DNA of 64,000 bases from Oceanicoccus sagamiensis (GCF_002117105.1 NZ_CP019343.1:3162001-3226000); one strand, 5' to 3'. Numbered from the stretch's first letter, positions 8,457 through 18,094 are shown. Translations and numbers: made by a program. The notes: a model not told the origin generated them from the letters alone.

Positions 8457-8507
8457 CGTAGGGTGGATTATAATCCACCATCCATGCCGGATTATAATCC
8501 GGCCTAC
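8457..8507. repeat. Dispersed intergenic palindrome pair, locus 1
   Basis: Two palindromes in tandem bounded by GTAGG and CCTAC. The first is GGTGGATTATAATCCACC (8462-8479) and the second GCCGGATTATAATCCGGC (8486-8503). The second differs from the first by paired changes that keep the symmetry. The same core recurs at 21102-21172, 55192-55261 and 56526-56543, always between genes. Confidence 0.85.
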
Positions 8508-8601
8508 AAATTACTTACCGGACAAGGAATGTCATGGTAAGTCCCCTCCAGTCATTGAATAATCCAAACACTGAATAATTAGCCGTTGTGGAGAAAAGCT
8601 T

Positions 8602-10407
8602 ATGGTAGCCCCAGTCCTTGATCGTCGTGATCTCGAATTTATGATCTATGAATTATTCGATGCCGAAGGCTTAACAACACGTCCACGCTACGAAGATCAT
8701 AACCGCGAAAGCTTTGATGCGGCGATTGATACCGCCAAGGCGTTGGCTGAAAAATACCTGTTACCCAACCGCCTTAAAGTTGATCAAAACCAGCCTACCT
8801 TTGACGGTGTTAAGGTTGATATGCCTGCTGAAATTAAAATCGCCTGTGATGCTATCGCAGAAGCGGGGTTGATTTCTCCCAGCGCCGATTTTGAATCCGG
8901 TGGTATGCAGTTGCCAGCGATTGTAGCTTCCGCCGCCTGTGGTTATTTAACGGCTGCCGGTAGTACTGTTGCCGGTTATGCCGGTTTAAGTAATGCTAAT
9001 GCAAACCTGATTGATGCTCATGGCACCGAAGAGCAAAAGCGTAAATGGGTTGACCCAATGCGTGTTGGTCGTTTTGCAGGCACTATGGCAATGAGTGAGC
9101 CTAATGCCGGTTCTGGTCTTGCAGACTTAACCACAACGGCTGAGAAAAATGAGCAAGGTGATTATTTAGTTACCGGTAATAAAATCTGGATTTCCGGTGG
9201 TGATCACGACCTGAATGAAAATATTGTTCATCTGGTGTTAGCCAGAGTTAAAGGTGCGCCAAAAGGTGTTAAAGGTATTTCTTTATTTATCGTTCCTAAG
9301 TTTTTAGTCAATGATGATGGCTCTTTAGGTGAGCGTAATGATGTCCAGTTGGCGGGACTGTTTCATAAGATGGGTGGCCGTGGACAAACTTCAACGGCAT
9401 TAAGCTTTGGCGAAAAAGGCGGTGCTGTCGGTTATTTGGTCGGCGAAGAAAATAAAGGCCTGAGCTATATGTTCCATATGATGAACGAAGCTCGCGTTAT
9501 GGTAGGCACCAGTGCGGCACTAACTGCCTTAACTGGTTACCAGTATTCATTAGATTATGCCAAAGAGCGACCACAGGGCCGCTTGCCTTCGGCAAAAGAC
9601 CCCAATTCAGCCCCGGTTAATATTATTGAACACGCTGATGTTAAGCGTATGTTGCTTGCACAAAAAGCCTACGGTGAAGGTGCTTTGGCACTCTGCCTAA
9701 TGGGTGCCCAGTTAGCGGATGATGAGAAAACCGCCGAGACTGAAGAAGAGCGCAAGCAAGCGCATTTGTTATTGGACTTCTTAACCCCAATGATTAAAAC
9801 CTGGCCTTCCGAATATGGCCCTAAAGCCAATAGCCTTGCTATTCAGGTATTGGGTGGTTCAGGCTATGTTAATGAACATCCGGTTGAAATGTTTTATCGT
9901 GATAACCGTTTAAACCCAATTCATGAGGGTACTACCGGTATTCAATCCATCGATTTGTTGGCCCGTAAAGTACCGATGAAAAATATGGCGGGTTATCAGG
10001 CTGCATTGGCTGCGATGGCTGACACTATTGCGCAGGCCAGAGGCGATGAAGCTTTATTGTCTTATGCCGATGAGTTGGAAGCCGCTATTGCCACGCTTAA
10101 AACCACCACAGAAAAATTGTTAGGCGCGATGATGGAGCAGGATATCGATCTGGCTTTATCTAACTCGGTCAAATATCTCGAGTTGTTTGGCAATGTAGTG
10201 ATTGCCTGGATGTGGTTAAAGCAGGGCATTGTGGCCAGTGCCGCCTTGGCCAAGCAGCCTCATGAAAGCGATGAAAATTTCTACCGTGGCAAGCTACACG
10301 CTATGCGTTACTTCTTTAAATTTGAATTACCTGAAATCAATGCCTGGGCTGCGTTGCTGCAATCTATTGATAGCACCAGCCATGAGATGAATATCAACTG
10401 GTTTTAA
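8602..10407 (+). CDS. Acyl-CoA dehydrogenase (600-residue class)
   Basis: A FAD enzyme making the 2,3-double bond in acyl-CoA. At 601 residues it belongs to the longer acyl-CoA dehydrogenase class with an additional C-terminal helical domain, like the forms paired with polyketide or long-chain substrates. Visible are FAGTMAMSEPNAGSGLADL and GNKIWISGGDHDL of the middle domain, MMNEARVMVGTSAALTA, and the catalytic-base region NPIHEGTTGIQSIDLLARK with the Glu. The ATG follows GGAGAAAAGCTT. A short 24-base gap leads to the SDR downstream, so the two are probably cotranscribed. It would supply the enoyl-CoA for the MaoC hydratase encoded upstream. Confidence 0.92.
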   Translation: MVAPVLDRRDLEFMIYELFDAEGLTTRPRYEDHNRESFDAAIDTAKALAEKYLLPNRLKVDQNQPTFDGVKVDMPAEIKIACDAIAEAGLISPSADFESGGMQLPAIVASAACGYLTAAGSTVAGYAGLSNANANLIDAHGTEEQKRKWVDPMRVGRFAGTMAMSEPNAGSGLADLTTTAEKNEQGDYLVTGNKIWISGGDHDLNENIVHLVLARVKGAPKGVKGISLFIVPKFLVNDDGSLGERNDVQLAGLFHKMGGRGQTSTALSFGEKGGAVGYLVGEENKGLSYMFHMMNEARVMVGTSAALTALTGYQYSLDYAKERPQGRLPSAKDPNSAPVNIIEHADVKRMLLAQKAYGEGALALCLMGAQLADDEKTAETEEERKQAHLLLDFLTPMIKTWPSEYGPKANSLAIQVLGGSGYVNEHPVEMFYRDNRLNPIHEGTTGIQSIDLLARKVPMKNMAGYQAALAAMADTIAQARGDEALLSYADELEAAIATLKTTTEKLLGAMMEQDIDLALSNSVKYLELFGNVVIAWMWLKQGIVASAALAKQPHESDENFYRGKLHAMRYFFKFELPEINAWAALLQSIDSTSHEMNINWF

Positions 10408-10431
10408 TTGTCGGTTTAACAAGAGCATATT

Positions 10432-11205
10432 ATGAAAGATTTATTTTCAGTGGCGGGTAAAGTCGCTTTGGTTACTGGTGGTTCTCGTGGTATTGGTGCA
10501 ATGATTGCTCGGGGTCTGGTAGAGAATGGTGCCAGAGTATATATTACCGCCCGTAAAGAAGAAGAGTTAACAGCAACCGCAGAGAGTCTGTCTGCATTGG
10601 GAGAGTGTATTGCTATCCCCGGCGATATTTCTACCGTGTCCGGCCTTGAGATGTTAGTCGCTGTTATTGCAGAGCGCGAAAGCCAACTGGATATTCTGGT
10701 TAATAACGCCGGCGCCACCTGGGGCGAAACTATTGACGCTTTCCCTGAAACAGGCTGGGATAAGGTGATGGATCTGAATGTTAAATCGCCTTTCTTTTTA
10801 ATTCAGAAGTGTCTGCCTTTATTACGTGTATCGGCCAATGCCGAAGATCCGGCCCGTATTATTAATATCGCTTCTATTAACGGTATTACTTATCCAGGTA
10901 TGCCAAATTACTCTTACTCGGCGAGTAAGGCTGCCATGATACAAATGACCAGCCATTTAGCAGTTGATTTGGTTAAAGAGCATATCAATGTGAATGCCAT
11001 TGCACCGGGACTGTTCCCCAGTAAAATGACGGCTTTTGCTGTCGATGGTCAGGAAGAAGCCGTTGGCGCGACTATTCCTCGCGGCCGTATAGGCAGCCCT
11101 GAAGATGCTGCTGGTACCGTGATCTACCTCTCTTCACGAGCTTCGGCTTGGGTTGTGGGCCATACACTGGCGCTGGATGGCGGTATGATTGCAGCGGCAG
11201 GCTAG
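10432..11205 (+). CDS. SDR family oxidoreductase, RhlG/FabG-like
   Basis: A 257-residue classical short-chain dehydrogenase: VTGGSRGIGAMIARGL, DILVNNAGATWGE, IINIASINGI, and the YSASKAAM Tyr/Lys pair. The NNAGATWG and INVNAIAPGLFPSKMTAF stretches are typical of the RhlG-like group, NADPH-dependent 3-ketoacyl reductases. It probably reduces or oxidises a 3-oxo/3-hydroxyacyl thioester. A clear paralogue with the same motifs (NNAGSAWGA, APGFFPSKMTGY) lies at 53063-53878 in a different catabolic operon, so this type of step occurs twice in the window. It follows the acyl-CoA dehydrogenase by 24 bases and is followed by the esterase at 28 bases. Confidence 0.88.
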   Translation: MKDLFSVAGKVALVTGGSRGIGAMIARGLVENGARVYITARKEEELTATAESLSALGECIAIPGDISTVSGLEMLVAVIAERESQLDILVNNAGATWGETIDAFPETGWDKVMDLNVKSPFFLIQKCLPLLRVSANAEDPARIINIASINGITYPGMPNYSYSASKAAMIQMTSHLAVDLVKEHINVNAIAPGLFPSKMTAFAVDGQEEAVGATIPRGRIGSPEDAAGTVIYLSSRASAWVVGHTLALDGGMIAAAG

Positions 11206-11233
11206 GCTTCTACAATAACCGGAAATAAACATC

Positions 11234-12208
11234 ATGCGTTGGTTAAAACGGCTGCTATTTATTGTTTTTATTTTAGTCTTGGTAGCTGTCGGGCTGTTTT
11301 TCTATTTTCTCTATGTGCCAGCAGTGGAAAAGCCCAGCCTTGCTGGAAACTTTGCCACTGACAAGCTGGTGGTAGATGACAACGAGCGTAGTTTCTCCTG
11401 GTATACACCAGCTAATAAAGCTAACAAGCCCGCGTTAATCTTTTTTCTGCATGGCTCCAATAATAGTGCCGATATTATCCGTATGGCCACAGCCTATGAA
11501 TTTGACCAGTTAGCCGAGCAGCACGGCTATATTATGGTCTATCCACAAGGGTATAAAAAACACTGGAATGATTGCCGGGGCTCGGCAAGCTATGCTGCCA
11601 ATACGGACAATATCGACGATATCGCATTCTTTAAGGCGATGATTAATTACTTTGTCGACAAGGCTTCGATTGATCGTGAGCAGGTTTTTGTGGCCGGTAT
11701 TTCTAACGGTGGCCAGCTGGCCTATAAGCTGGCCTTTGAATCCCCGGAATCCGTTACGGCGATAGCCACGTTTGCCGCCAACCTCCCCGAACAGAGTAAC
11801 CTGGATTGCAGTCAGTCTGGCCAGCCAATATCCGTGGCTATTTTTAATGGCACTGAAGATGCCATCAACCCCTATAACGGTGGTCTGGTTGACCTGTTTG
11901 GCGATACCAGCCGTGGCGTTGTGTTATCAACCCGTGAAACCGTTGATTACTGGCTGCGCCTCGCGGGTATCACTTCAGCAGCGCAAGAAAAAACACTGCC
12001 TGAGCGGGATGGTTTAGCTCATACCTCGGTGATTGAACAGCGCTGGCAAAATAACGAAGGTATTCAAGTCCGCTTTTATAGCCTTCAGGGCTCAGGCCAT
12101 GTCATGCCCTCAACGATTACCCGTGCCCCCAGAATCCTCGGTGAGAAATCCGGGGATATTTCAGGCGCAGAGGAAATTATCGACTTCTTTCTCAATCAAT
12201 CGGAATAG
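11234..12208 (+). CDS. LpqC/PHB-depolymerase-type esterase, exported
   Basis: A 324-residue alpha/beta hydrolase of the polyhydroxybutyrate depolymerase/LpqC family. An N-terminal membrane helix (about residues 5-28) directs it across the inner membrane as a signal or anchor. The fold shows FFLHGSNNSADIIRM (oxyanion region), VYPQGYKKHWNDCRG, and the lipase box GISNG carrying the nucleophilic Ser, with the probable His in GSGHVMPS. Polymer esters or feruloyl-type esters are typical family substrates. It closes the same-strand beta-oxidation run and could release substrate for it. Its 3' end overlaps the convergent Lrp gene by 17 bases. Confidence 0.85.
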   Translation: MRWLKRLLFIVFILVLVAVGLFFYFLYVPAVEKPSLAGNFATDKLVVDDNERSFSWYTPANKANKPALIFFLHGSNNSADIIRMATAYEFDQLAEQHGYIMVYPQGYKKHWNDCRGSASYAANTDNIDDIAFFKAMINYFVDKASIDREQVFVAGISNGGQLAYKLAFESPESVTAIATFAANLPEQSNLDCSQSGQPISVAIFNGTEDAINPYNGGLVDLFGDTSRGVVLSTRETVDYWLRLAGITSAAQEKTLPERDGLAHTSVIEQRWQNNEGIQVRFYSLQGSGHVMPSTITRAPRILGEKSGDISGAEEIIDFFLNQSE

Positions 12209-12683
12209 CCGTTTCCGACTTTACCTCATTGATCACCACATAAGTATGGGTTTGGGCAATACCCGGTGTGGTGGCCAGTTGTTCGCCTAAAAAGCGTTGG
12301 TAATCCTGCATATCCTTAACCCGGATTTTAATTAGATAATCAAAACCCCCCGCTACCATTTGGCATTCCTGTACCTCAGGCATCGCCCGCATATATTGGT
12401 CGAACTCTTGCAGTGCTTCGGTGGTGGTGCTGTTAAGGGATATTTCGATATAAGCGCAGAGCTTCTTTTCTAATTTAATGGGGTCTAGCAGGGCAATATA
12501 GTGGCTGATAAAACCGTCCGCTTCTAAACGCTTAACACGTTCAAGGCAGGGCGTGGGGCTTAAATTAGCGTGGCGGGAGAGCTCGACGTTTGAGATGCGA
12601 CCGTGTTGTTGCAGTTTATCCAGAATACGACGATCAGTGCGATCCAGCTGGGCCAGAGTTCTGCTCATGGGGGCTCCTTTCAT
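12192..12683 (-). CDS. Lrp/AsnC family regulator, probable activator of putA
   Basis: A 163-residue Lrp/AsnC protein. The helix-turn-helix is RILDKLQQHGRISNVELSRHANLSPTPCLERVKRL, followed by the RAM effector domain with VAGGFDYLIKIRVKDMQDYQRFL. It is divergent from putA, 130 bases away, and PutA itself lacks a DNA-binding domain. By analogy with PutR in other proteobacteria, which is an Lrp protein divergent from putA and responsive to proline, it probably controls proline catabolism. Two more Lrp family genes on the same strand lie at 34072 and 37445, each beside an aromatic amino acid catabolic gene. Confidence 0.88.
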   Translation of the reverse strand: MKGAPMSRTLAQLDRTDRRILDKLQQHGRISNVELSRHANLSPTPCLERVKRLEADGFISHYIALLDPIKLEKKLCAYIEISLNSTTTEALQEFDQYMRAMPEVQECQMVAGGFDYLIKIRVKDMQDYQRFLGEQLATTPGIAQTHTYVVINEVKSETAIPID

Positions 12684-12813
12684 AAAGCATAAAATATATT
12701 TAATTAAGCTTAATCCAGGTTTTAATATCGTATTAACTCGATATTTGAAGGCTAATATTGCAGCTACCTAGGCAAAATGCAAATTTAATAAAGCTGCATT
12801 GGAGCCCCTTACT

Positions 12814-15800
12814 ATGACACTAGCTGCCTTACGCCATCAGATTCGCCAGTTAACCCATCAAGACGAGCATCAGGCGGTGGAATACTTACTGGCTATTGCC
12901 AGTACTGACGAGGTAAGCCGTGAACAGATATTATCGCAATCGCGAGACTTGGTCAGTCAGTGTCGCAGTGATAAATCGGGCAAGGGCACCATGGATGCGT
13001 TTTTACAGGAGTTTGGCCTGTCCAATAAAGAAGGTGTCGCTCTAATGTGTTTGGCCGAGGCTTTATTGCGGGTGCCTGATGGCATTACCGCCGACCGCTT
13101 AATTGCTGAAAAAATCAGCCAGGGTAATTGGTCTTGCCACCGCGGCAAGTCAGACTCTCTATTTGTGAATGCCTCCACTTGGGGCTTAATGCTAACCGGG
13201 AAAATAGTCGCTCTGGATACGGAGATTACCCAACAAACTGATAGTTGGGTGACTCAATTGGTTAGCAAGGTCAGTGAACCTGTTGTGCGCAGGGCGGTAT
13301 TGCAAGCCATGAGGATTATGGGCGGGCAATATGTATTGGGCCGCACGATTGATGAAGGTATGCAGCGCGGTGTTAAAGAAAACCCTGCAAGGACACGCTT
13401 TTCTTTTGATATGTTGGGGGAGGGCGCGCGGACTGAGGCGGATGCAGAGAACTATTATCAGGCTTACTATCAGGCGATTAGCCGCATTGGTAAAAACAAC
13501 GCTAAGACGACGGTAGTGGGTGCCAATGGTATTTCCGTAAAACTCTCAGCGCTTTATTGCCGCTATCACTATTCGCACCAGAACGGTGTTATGTCCGTAT
13601 TGCTACCGCGTATCAAAGCCTTATGTCTATGTGCAAAAGAGTATGGTTTAGGCCTAAGTATTGATGCAGAAGAGTCAGAGCGTTTAGATATGTCTCTGGA
13701 TATTTTTGCATCGCTGGCCGAGGATAAAGAACTCGCTGACTGGGAGGGTTTGGGTTTTGTATTACAGGCCTATCAAAAACGCGCGCCGGCGGTGGCTGAT
13801 TGGTTAATTGCCCTGGGGCAGGAAAGCGGGCGTCGTTTAATGGTGCGTCTGGTTAAAGGGGCTTATTGGGATGCGGAAATTAAACATGCTCAGGAACAGG
13901 GGTTTAAAGATTACCCCGTCTTTACCCGTAAGGCCAATACCGATTTATGTTATCAGGTTTGTGCTGAAAAATTATTAGCAGCCACAGAGGCTATCTATCC
14001 GCAATTTGCTACCCATAATGCCTATACCGTATGCCTGGTGTTGGCGATAGCTAAAGGCAAAGACTTTGAGTTTCAGCGCCTGCATGGGATGGGAGAATTG
14101 CTCTATAAGCATCTCGAGCTGACTGCTAAGCCTGCGCCATTACGGGTATATGCTCCGATTGGCCAGCACCAGGATTTATTGCCCTATTTAGTCCGTCGCC
14201 TATTGGAAAACGGTGCCAATAGTTCTTTTGTAAACCGTTTTTTAGATCGGCAAACCCCAGTAGAAGCATTATTAGATGATGTCTATACCCAGGTGCTGCA
14301 ATACCGACCCTACCGCCATCCCAATATTCCTTTGCCGCCAGGTATTTATCGGGCGGCCGGAGATAAGCGGGATAATGCCAAAGGGATTGACCTGGATAAC
14401 CCTATTGCGGTGGAACGCTTGCTGACCGTGATTAATACAGACAACAGCGACCGGCAAGCCAGCGCTATTGTCGGTGGTGAGCAATGTGGCGGCGTATTTG
14501 AAGAAGTGGTTTCTCCGGCAGATAGACACCGTGTCGTCGGTCATATTGCTGAAGCACAAGATAAGGATGTGCAGCGCGCTTTACTGTTAGCCCATACTGC
14601 GCAACCGGATTGGCAGGGTCTGAGCGGAGAGTTTAGAGCGGTTATTCTGGAGCGGATGGGGGATATCTTAGAGCAGCACACTGAAGAATTAATGGCCATT
14701 ATCGTTGCCGAAGCAGGGCGTACTATTGCTGATGCCTTATCAGAAGTCCGAGAGGCAGTAGATTTTTGTCGTTATTATGCACAGTCAGCCAGATATTATT
14801 TTTCTGGCCATAGCAATTCATTAACCGCATGCGGTACGTTTTTATGTATTAGCCCGTGGAATTTCCCTTTAGCGATTTTTACCGGTCAGATTGCCGCCGC
14901 TTTAGCAGCGGGTAATAGCGTGCTGGCAAAACCTGCCGAGCAAACCCCCTTGGTGGCAGCCAGAGCTGTGGCTTTATTTCACAGTGTGGGAGTGCCGGTT
15001 GATAATTTACATCTACTACCCGGCGATGGTGCCCGTATCGGCGCGACGTTATTATCCGACCCACGTCTATCCGGCGTAGCCTTTACTGGTTCAACAGAAA
15101 CCGCACAGATTATTTCTCGGCAATTAGCGTTACGTGAGGGTAACCCCGTGCCATTAATTGCTGAAACCGGTGGCCAGAATGCCATGATTGTTGACTCAAC
15201 TGCGCTACCAGAACAGGTCGTTGATGATGTGATTGCCTCAGCATTTTTAAGTGCAGGCCAGCGTTGTTCGGCACTGCGTGTGCTCTATATACAGGAGGAT
15301 ATTGCCGATAAAGTCTTATCCATGTTGGCCGGTGCTATGGATGCTTTAAGCCTGGGTGATCCGGCTAAGTTATCAACGGATATTGGCCCAGTGATTGATA
15401 AAGAGGCTTTGCAAGGTTTGCAGAGCCATATAAAACATCTGCATAAAACCGCCAGATTTATTGCTACCGTCACTGTAGAAGGGGAGCAAGCTTTGGCGGG
15501 ATATTTTTTCGCGCCCCATGTCTTTGAAATTCAATCCTTAAACGAACTGCCCCGGGAAGTCTTTGGGCCTGTACTACATGTGGTTCGTTATCGTGCCTGT
15601 GATTTAAAGCAAGTCCTGGATGAAATTAATCAAAGTGGTTATGGCTTGACGCTGGGGGTGCATAGTCGGATTGAAGCAGTAGCGGAGTATATTTACCGGC
15701 AGACAAGGGTAGGTAATACCTATATCAACCGCAATACGGTGGGGGCTGTCGTGGGTGTTAATCCATTCGGTGGTCATGGTTTGTCGGGTACTGGGCCAAA

Positions 15801-16431
15801 AGCTGGCGGGCCCTATTATTTATTGCGGTTTGCCAATACAGTGCCGGATGATAAGGGAGGTGCTGTTGATGAGGATGCAGTACAGGTATGTCAAAAGCTG
15901 ATTGCTTTATCCGAGCAGTATTTACAGCACTCCGAGCTACTGCCTGGCCCTACCGGCGAAGAGAATAGACTTACTTTATACGGCCGTGGACGTATTGTTT
16001 GTGTTGTTCGCGATGCCTATACAGACGCCAATATAGCTCAGTTGCTTGCTTTGCCTCTGCTAGCTGGCTGCTCGGTACAGGTGGCGGCTGAACCGGCTAG
16101 TCGGGCTAAAGTAACTCGCATAATCAAACATGTTAAAAATACGGTGTTAGACTTTATTAGTCTTTCAGAGCTTGAGGATTGCCTGGTCAGTGCAGAAATT
16201 GCTGGTGTCAGCCTGTTATATGATGACCCGGACTTGGCCTTGGTAAAACAGCGATTAGCTGCTCGTCAAGGGGCTCTTTTACCGCTGGTTGTGTTACCGA
16301 GCCATACTCAGTGGATAAATAATAAGTATCAATCTTTAGCCTTGTTGATGCGTTTTGTTATCGAGAAAACAAGAACGGAAAATTTAGTGGCAAGAGGCGG
16401 GAATACTCAGTTATTTAATTTAACTGAGTAG
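12814..16431 (+). CDS. putA: Bifunctional proline dehydrogenase / P5C dehydrogenase
   Basis: Oxidises proline to glutamate: FAD-dependent proline dehydrogenase passes electrons to the quinone pool and the NAD aldehyde dehydrogenase half finishes. The PRODH barrel includes LVKGAYWDAEIKHAQ and FATHNAYTV. The P5CDH half has FLCISPWNFPLAIFTGQ, ETGGQNAMIVD and the nucleophilic Cys in SAGQRCSALRVLY, then NPFGGHGLSGTGPKAGG. A C-terminal domain of about 190 residues follows. The ATG at 12814 is chosen because GGAG at 12801-12804 is correctly spaced for it; a TTG at 12799 would extend by five residues but place the ribosome site inside the gene. The protein (about 1205 residues) begins where the PRODH arm starts and lacks the ribbon-helix-helix domain of E. 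coli PutA, so it cannot self-repress. The divergent Lrp gene is the likely regulator. Confidence 0.95.
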   Translation: MTLAALRHQIRQLTHQDEHQAVEYLLAIASTDEVSREQILSQSRDLVSQCRSDKSGKGTMDAFLQEFGLSNKEGVALMCLAEALLRVPDGITADRLIAEKISQGNWSCHRGKSDSLFVNASTWGLMLTGKIVALDTEITQQTDSWVTQLVSKVSEPVVRRAVLQAMRIMGGQYVLGRTIDEGMQRGVKENPARTRFSFDMLGEGARTEADAENYYQAYYQAISRIGKNNAKTTVVGANGISVKLSALYCRYHYSHQNGVMSVLLPRIKALCLCAKEYGLGLSIDAEESERLDMSLDIFASLAEDKELADWEGLGFVLQAYQKRAPAVADWLIALGQESGRRLMVRLVKGAYWDAEIKHAQEQGFKDYPVFTRKANTDLCYQVCAEKLLAATEAIYPQFATHNAYTVCLVLAIAKGKDFEFQRLHGMGELLYKHLELTAKPAPLRVYAPIGQHQDLLPYLVRRLLENGANSSFVNRFLDRQTPVEALLDDVYTQVLQYRPYRHPNIPLPPGIYRAAGDKRDNAKGIDLDNPIAVERLLTVINTDNSDRQASAIVGGEQCGGVFEEVVSPADRHRVVGHIAEAQDKDVQRALLLAHTAQPDWQGLSGEFRAVILERMGDILEQHTEELMAIIVAEAGRTIADALSEVREAVDFCRYYAQSARYYFSGHSNSLTACGTFLCISPWNFPLAIFTGQIAAALAAGNSVLAKPAEQTPLVAARAVALFHSVGVPVDNLHLLPGDGARIGATLLSDPRLSGVAFTGSTETAQIISRQLALREGNPVPLIAETGGQNAMIVDSTALPEQVVDDVIASAFLSAGQRCSALRVLYIQEDIADKVLSMLAGAMDALSLGDPAKLSTDIGPVIDKEALQGLQSHIKHLHKTARFIATVTVEGEQALAGYFFAPHVFEIQSLNELPREVFGPVLHVVRYRACDLKQVLDEINQSGYGLTLGVHSRIEAVAEYIYRQTRVGNTYINRNTVGAVVGVNPFGGHGLSGTGPKAGGPYYLLRFANTVPDDKGGAVDEDAVQVCQKLIALSEQYLQHSELLPGPTGEENRLTLYGRGRIVCVVRDAYTDANIAQLLALPLLAGCSVQVAAEPASRAKVTRIIKHVKNTVLDFISLSELEDCLVSAEIAGVSLLYDDPDLALVKQRLAARQGALLPLVVLPSHTQWINNKYQSLALLMRFVIEKTRTENLVARGGNTQLFNLTE

Positions 16432-16455
16432 TTGTAATCGTGATGAGTAAGACTT

Positions 16456-16490
16456 AAAGATACAGGGGATTATGTACCGCTATCTTTTTT
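16456..16490 (+). terminator. Possible intrinsic terminator after putA
   Basis: AAAGATA (16456-16462) pairs with TATCTTT (16481-16487) around an 18-base loop and is followed by T residues to 16490. It lies 25 bases after the putA stop. The loop is long and the stem A/T-rich, so strength is uncertain. Confidence 0.45.
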
Positions 16491-16566
16491 GTCGCTTGGT
16501 TTTTACAGTGATGTAGGTTACCTTTGGCTGCAGAATAATAAATCGCCAACTTCTCAATGGACTGCT

Positions 16567-18081
16567 ATGAACTCTCTTACCCTAAAACCGCTATTTTTCT
16601 CTGTCTTTATTACCTTTTTATCACTTTGGCTGACGGCCTGTGATAGTAGTGATAGTGATTCTTCCTGCTCGGTTAATGGTGATACTGATGGCCACTTATT
16701 ACGCTGTGGTGAGTTAGATATTGCAGTCGATGGTGAGGGGTACTTTATTGTATCTGACAATAGTGGCGGCAGCTTCTATAGCCGCTCTGTCACACTAAAC
16801 ATTGAAGATGAGCAATTGCTAACCGCTGAGGGTTATAAGGTCAATGGGTTCTTGTCAGTCGGCAATATGCGTGTGGGTGGAACGCCAGTCGCCATTGACC
16901 TTGGTGATGTTGAAATCACAACGGTTGATATTGATGAGGCTGGTGTTATTAGTGCTCAGGTGTCAGGTACCACTACCGTCATTGCGCAGATTGCTCTGGC
17001 CAAATTTATAGCCCCCTATTTTCTGGAAGAGTCAGTAGAGGGGGTGTATAGCCAAACCGCAGCATCGGGTGAGCCAGTTGTTGGGACTGCCGGGTCTGGC
17101 GAGCTGGGTGCTTTAGCGGTAGGTGACGTCGAGGTTGAGGCTATTGATAATGCTTTCGACTTATCGGTCAGTGGCGATGGTTATTTTGTTTTGGATAATC
17201 AGGTAGAAGAAATCTATGCGCAGAATATTCGTTTGGCCAAAACCTTGTCCGGCTCGCTGGCCCTGCTTGATACTGAGCCTGAAGATGCCTACCAGCCTCA
17301 GGCCTATTTAGCCGATAGCAACGGTGATATCACCAACATTATCGATGATTTGTTATTCCCCTTGTCTGATTTAGCGCCACAGCAAACAGCTGCAGTCGCA
17401 TTAGAGGTCAATCTGGATTCACGCAGCGGCCTACCAGCTGCCACGCCATTTAATGCACTTGATAGCACCTCATTTACCCACCAGTTTTCTGTTGATATCT
17501 ACGATAGCCGGGGGCAGAGCCATACCCTGAACCTCTATTTTGTTAACACAGCGGCTGCCGGTGTTTGGCAACTCTATCTTTATATAGCCGATGATAATGG
17601 TACCCCGCAAAATGTGATTGCCATTGGTAGTGGTTATTTTGAAGTGACCTTTTCAGCAGAAGGGGCTCTGGAAACTACTGTGCCAACTGAGCTAACCGTT
17701 GATGGTTGGAACCCGGAAGGCGCTGCGCAGTCCTCTTCCAGTGGAGCCACCGCCGATGTGTCAGATTTTAGTGTGTCTCTGGATGGCAGTACTGAGGCGG
17801 GTAGCGATTTTGCCGCGCAGTCGGTTGAACAGGATGGCTTTGCTTCGGGCTCATTAGTTAGCCTGGAATTTGATAGCTGCGGTTTGTTTTATGCCAGCTA
17901 TAGCAACGGTGAGACTATGGTCTTGGGTCAATCAGCCTTGGCTGTATTTGCAGCGCCTTCGGCTTTGGCGTCTGCCGGTGATGGCCTTTTTCAGGCCACA
18001 GCCGAGTCTGGTGCTGCGGACTATGGTGTCGCCTGTGAGACTGATTTTGGCGAGATTACCGGTGATATTATCAATCCGTGA
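16567..18081 (+). CDS. Lipoprotein made of FlgG-like and FlgE-like modules
   Basis: A 504-residue protein, starting at the internal ATG 16567 because this gives a complete lipoprotein signal: hydrophobic segment then LWLTAC, with Cys25 the lipidation site. After a Ser/Asp linker come two units built like flagellar rod and hook proteins. Unit A (about 45-180): ELDIAVDGEGYFIV, YSRSVTLN, LLTAEGYKVNGF, IAQIALAKFIAPYFLE, YSQTAASGEPVVGTAGSGELG, matching the order of motifs in FlgG. Unit B (about 190-500): FDLSVSGDGYFVLD, a FlgE-like middle part FSVDIYDSRGQSHTLNLYFV, VEQDGFASGSLVSLEF, YSNGETMVLGQSALAVFAAP, ATAESGAADYG. The terminal D0 helices that polymerise rod and hook are absent at both ends. No flagellar gene is nearby. 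Its role is unknown; a surface or periplasmic scaffold is a guess. Confidence 0.75.
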   Translation: MNSLTLKPLFFSVFITFLSLWLTACDSSDSDSSCSVNGDTDGHLLRCGELDIAVDGEGYFIVSDNSGGSFYSRSVTLNIEDEQLLTAEGYKVNGFLSVGNMRVGGTPVAIDLGDVEITTVDIDEAGVISAQVSGTTTVIAQIALAKFIAPYFLEESVEGVYSQTAASGEPVVGTAGSGELGALAVGDVEVEAIDNAFDLSVSGDGYFVLDNQVEEIYAQNIRLAKTLSGSLALLDTEPEDAYQPQAYLADSNGDITNIIDDLLFPLSDLAPQQTAAVALEVNLDSRSGLPAATPFNALDSTSFTHQFSVDIYDSRGQSHTLNLYFVNTAAAGVWQLYLYIADDNGTPQNVIAIGSGYFEVTFSAEGALETTVPTELTVDGWNPEGAAQSSSSGATADVSDFSVSLDGSTEAGSDFAAQSVEQDGFASGSLVSLEFDSCGLFYASYSNGETMVLGQSALAVFAAPSALASAGDGLFQATAESGAADYGVACETDFGEITGDIINP

Positions 18082-18094
18082 TTGAATACTTTAG

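Noticed and set aside
12799-12813. TTG start for PutA
   Set aside because: The GGAG ribosome site overlaps this start; the ATG at 12814 has correct spacing.
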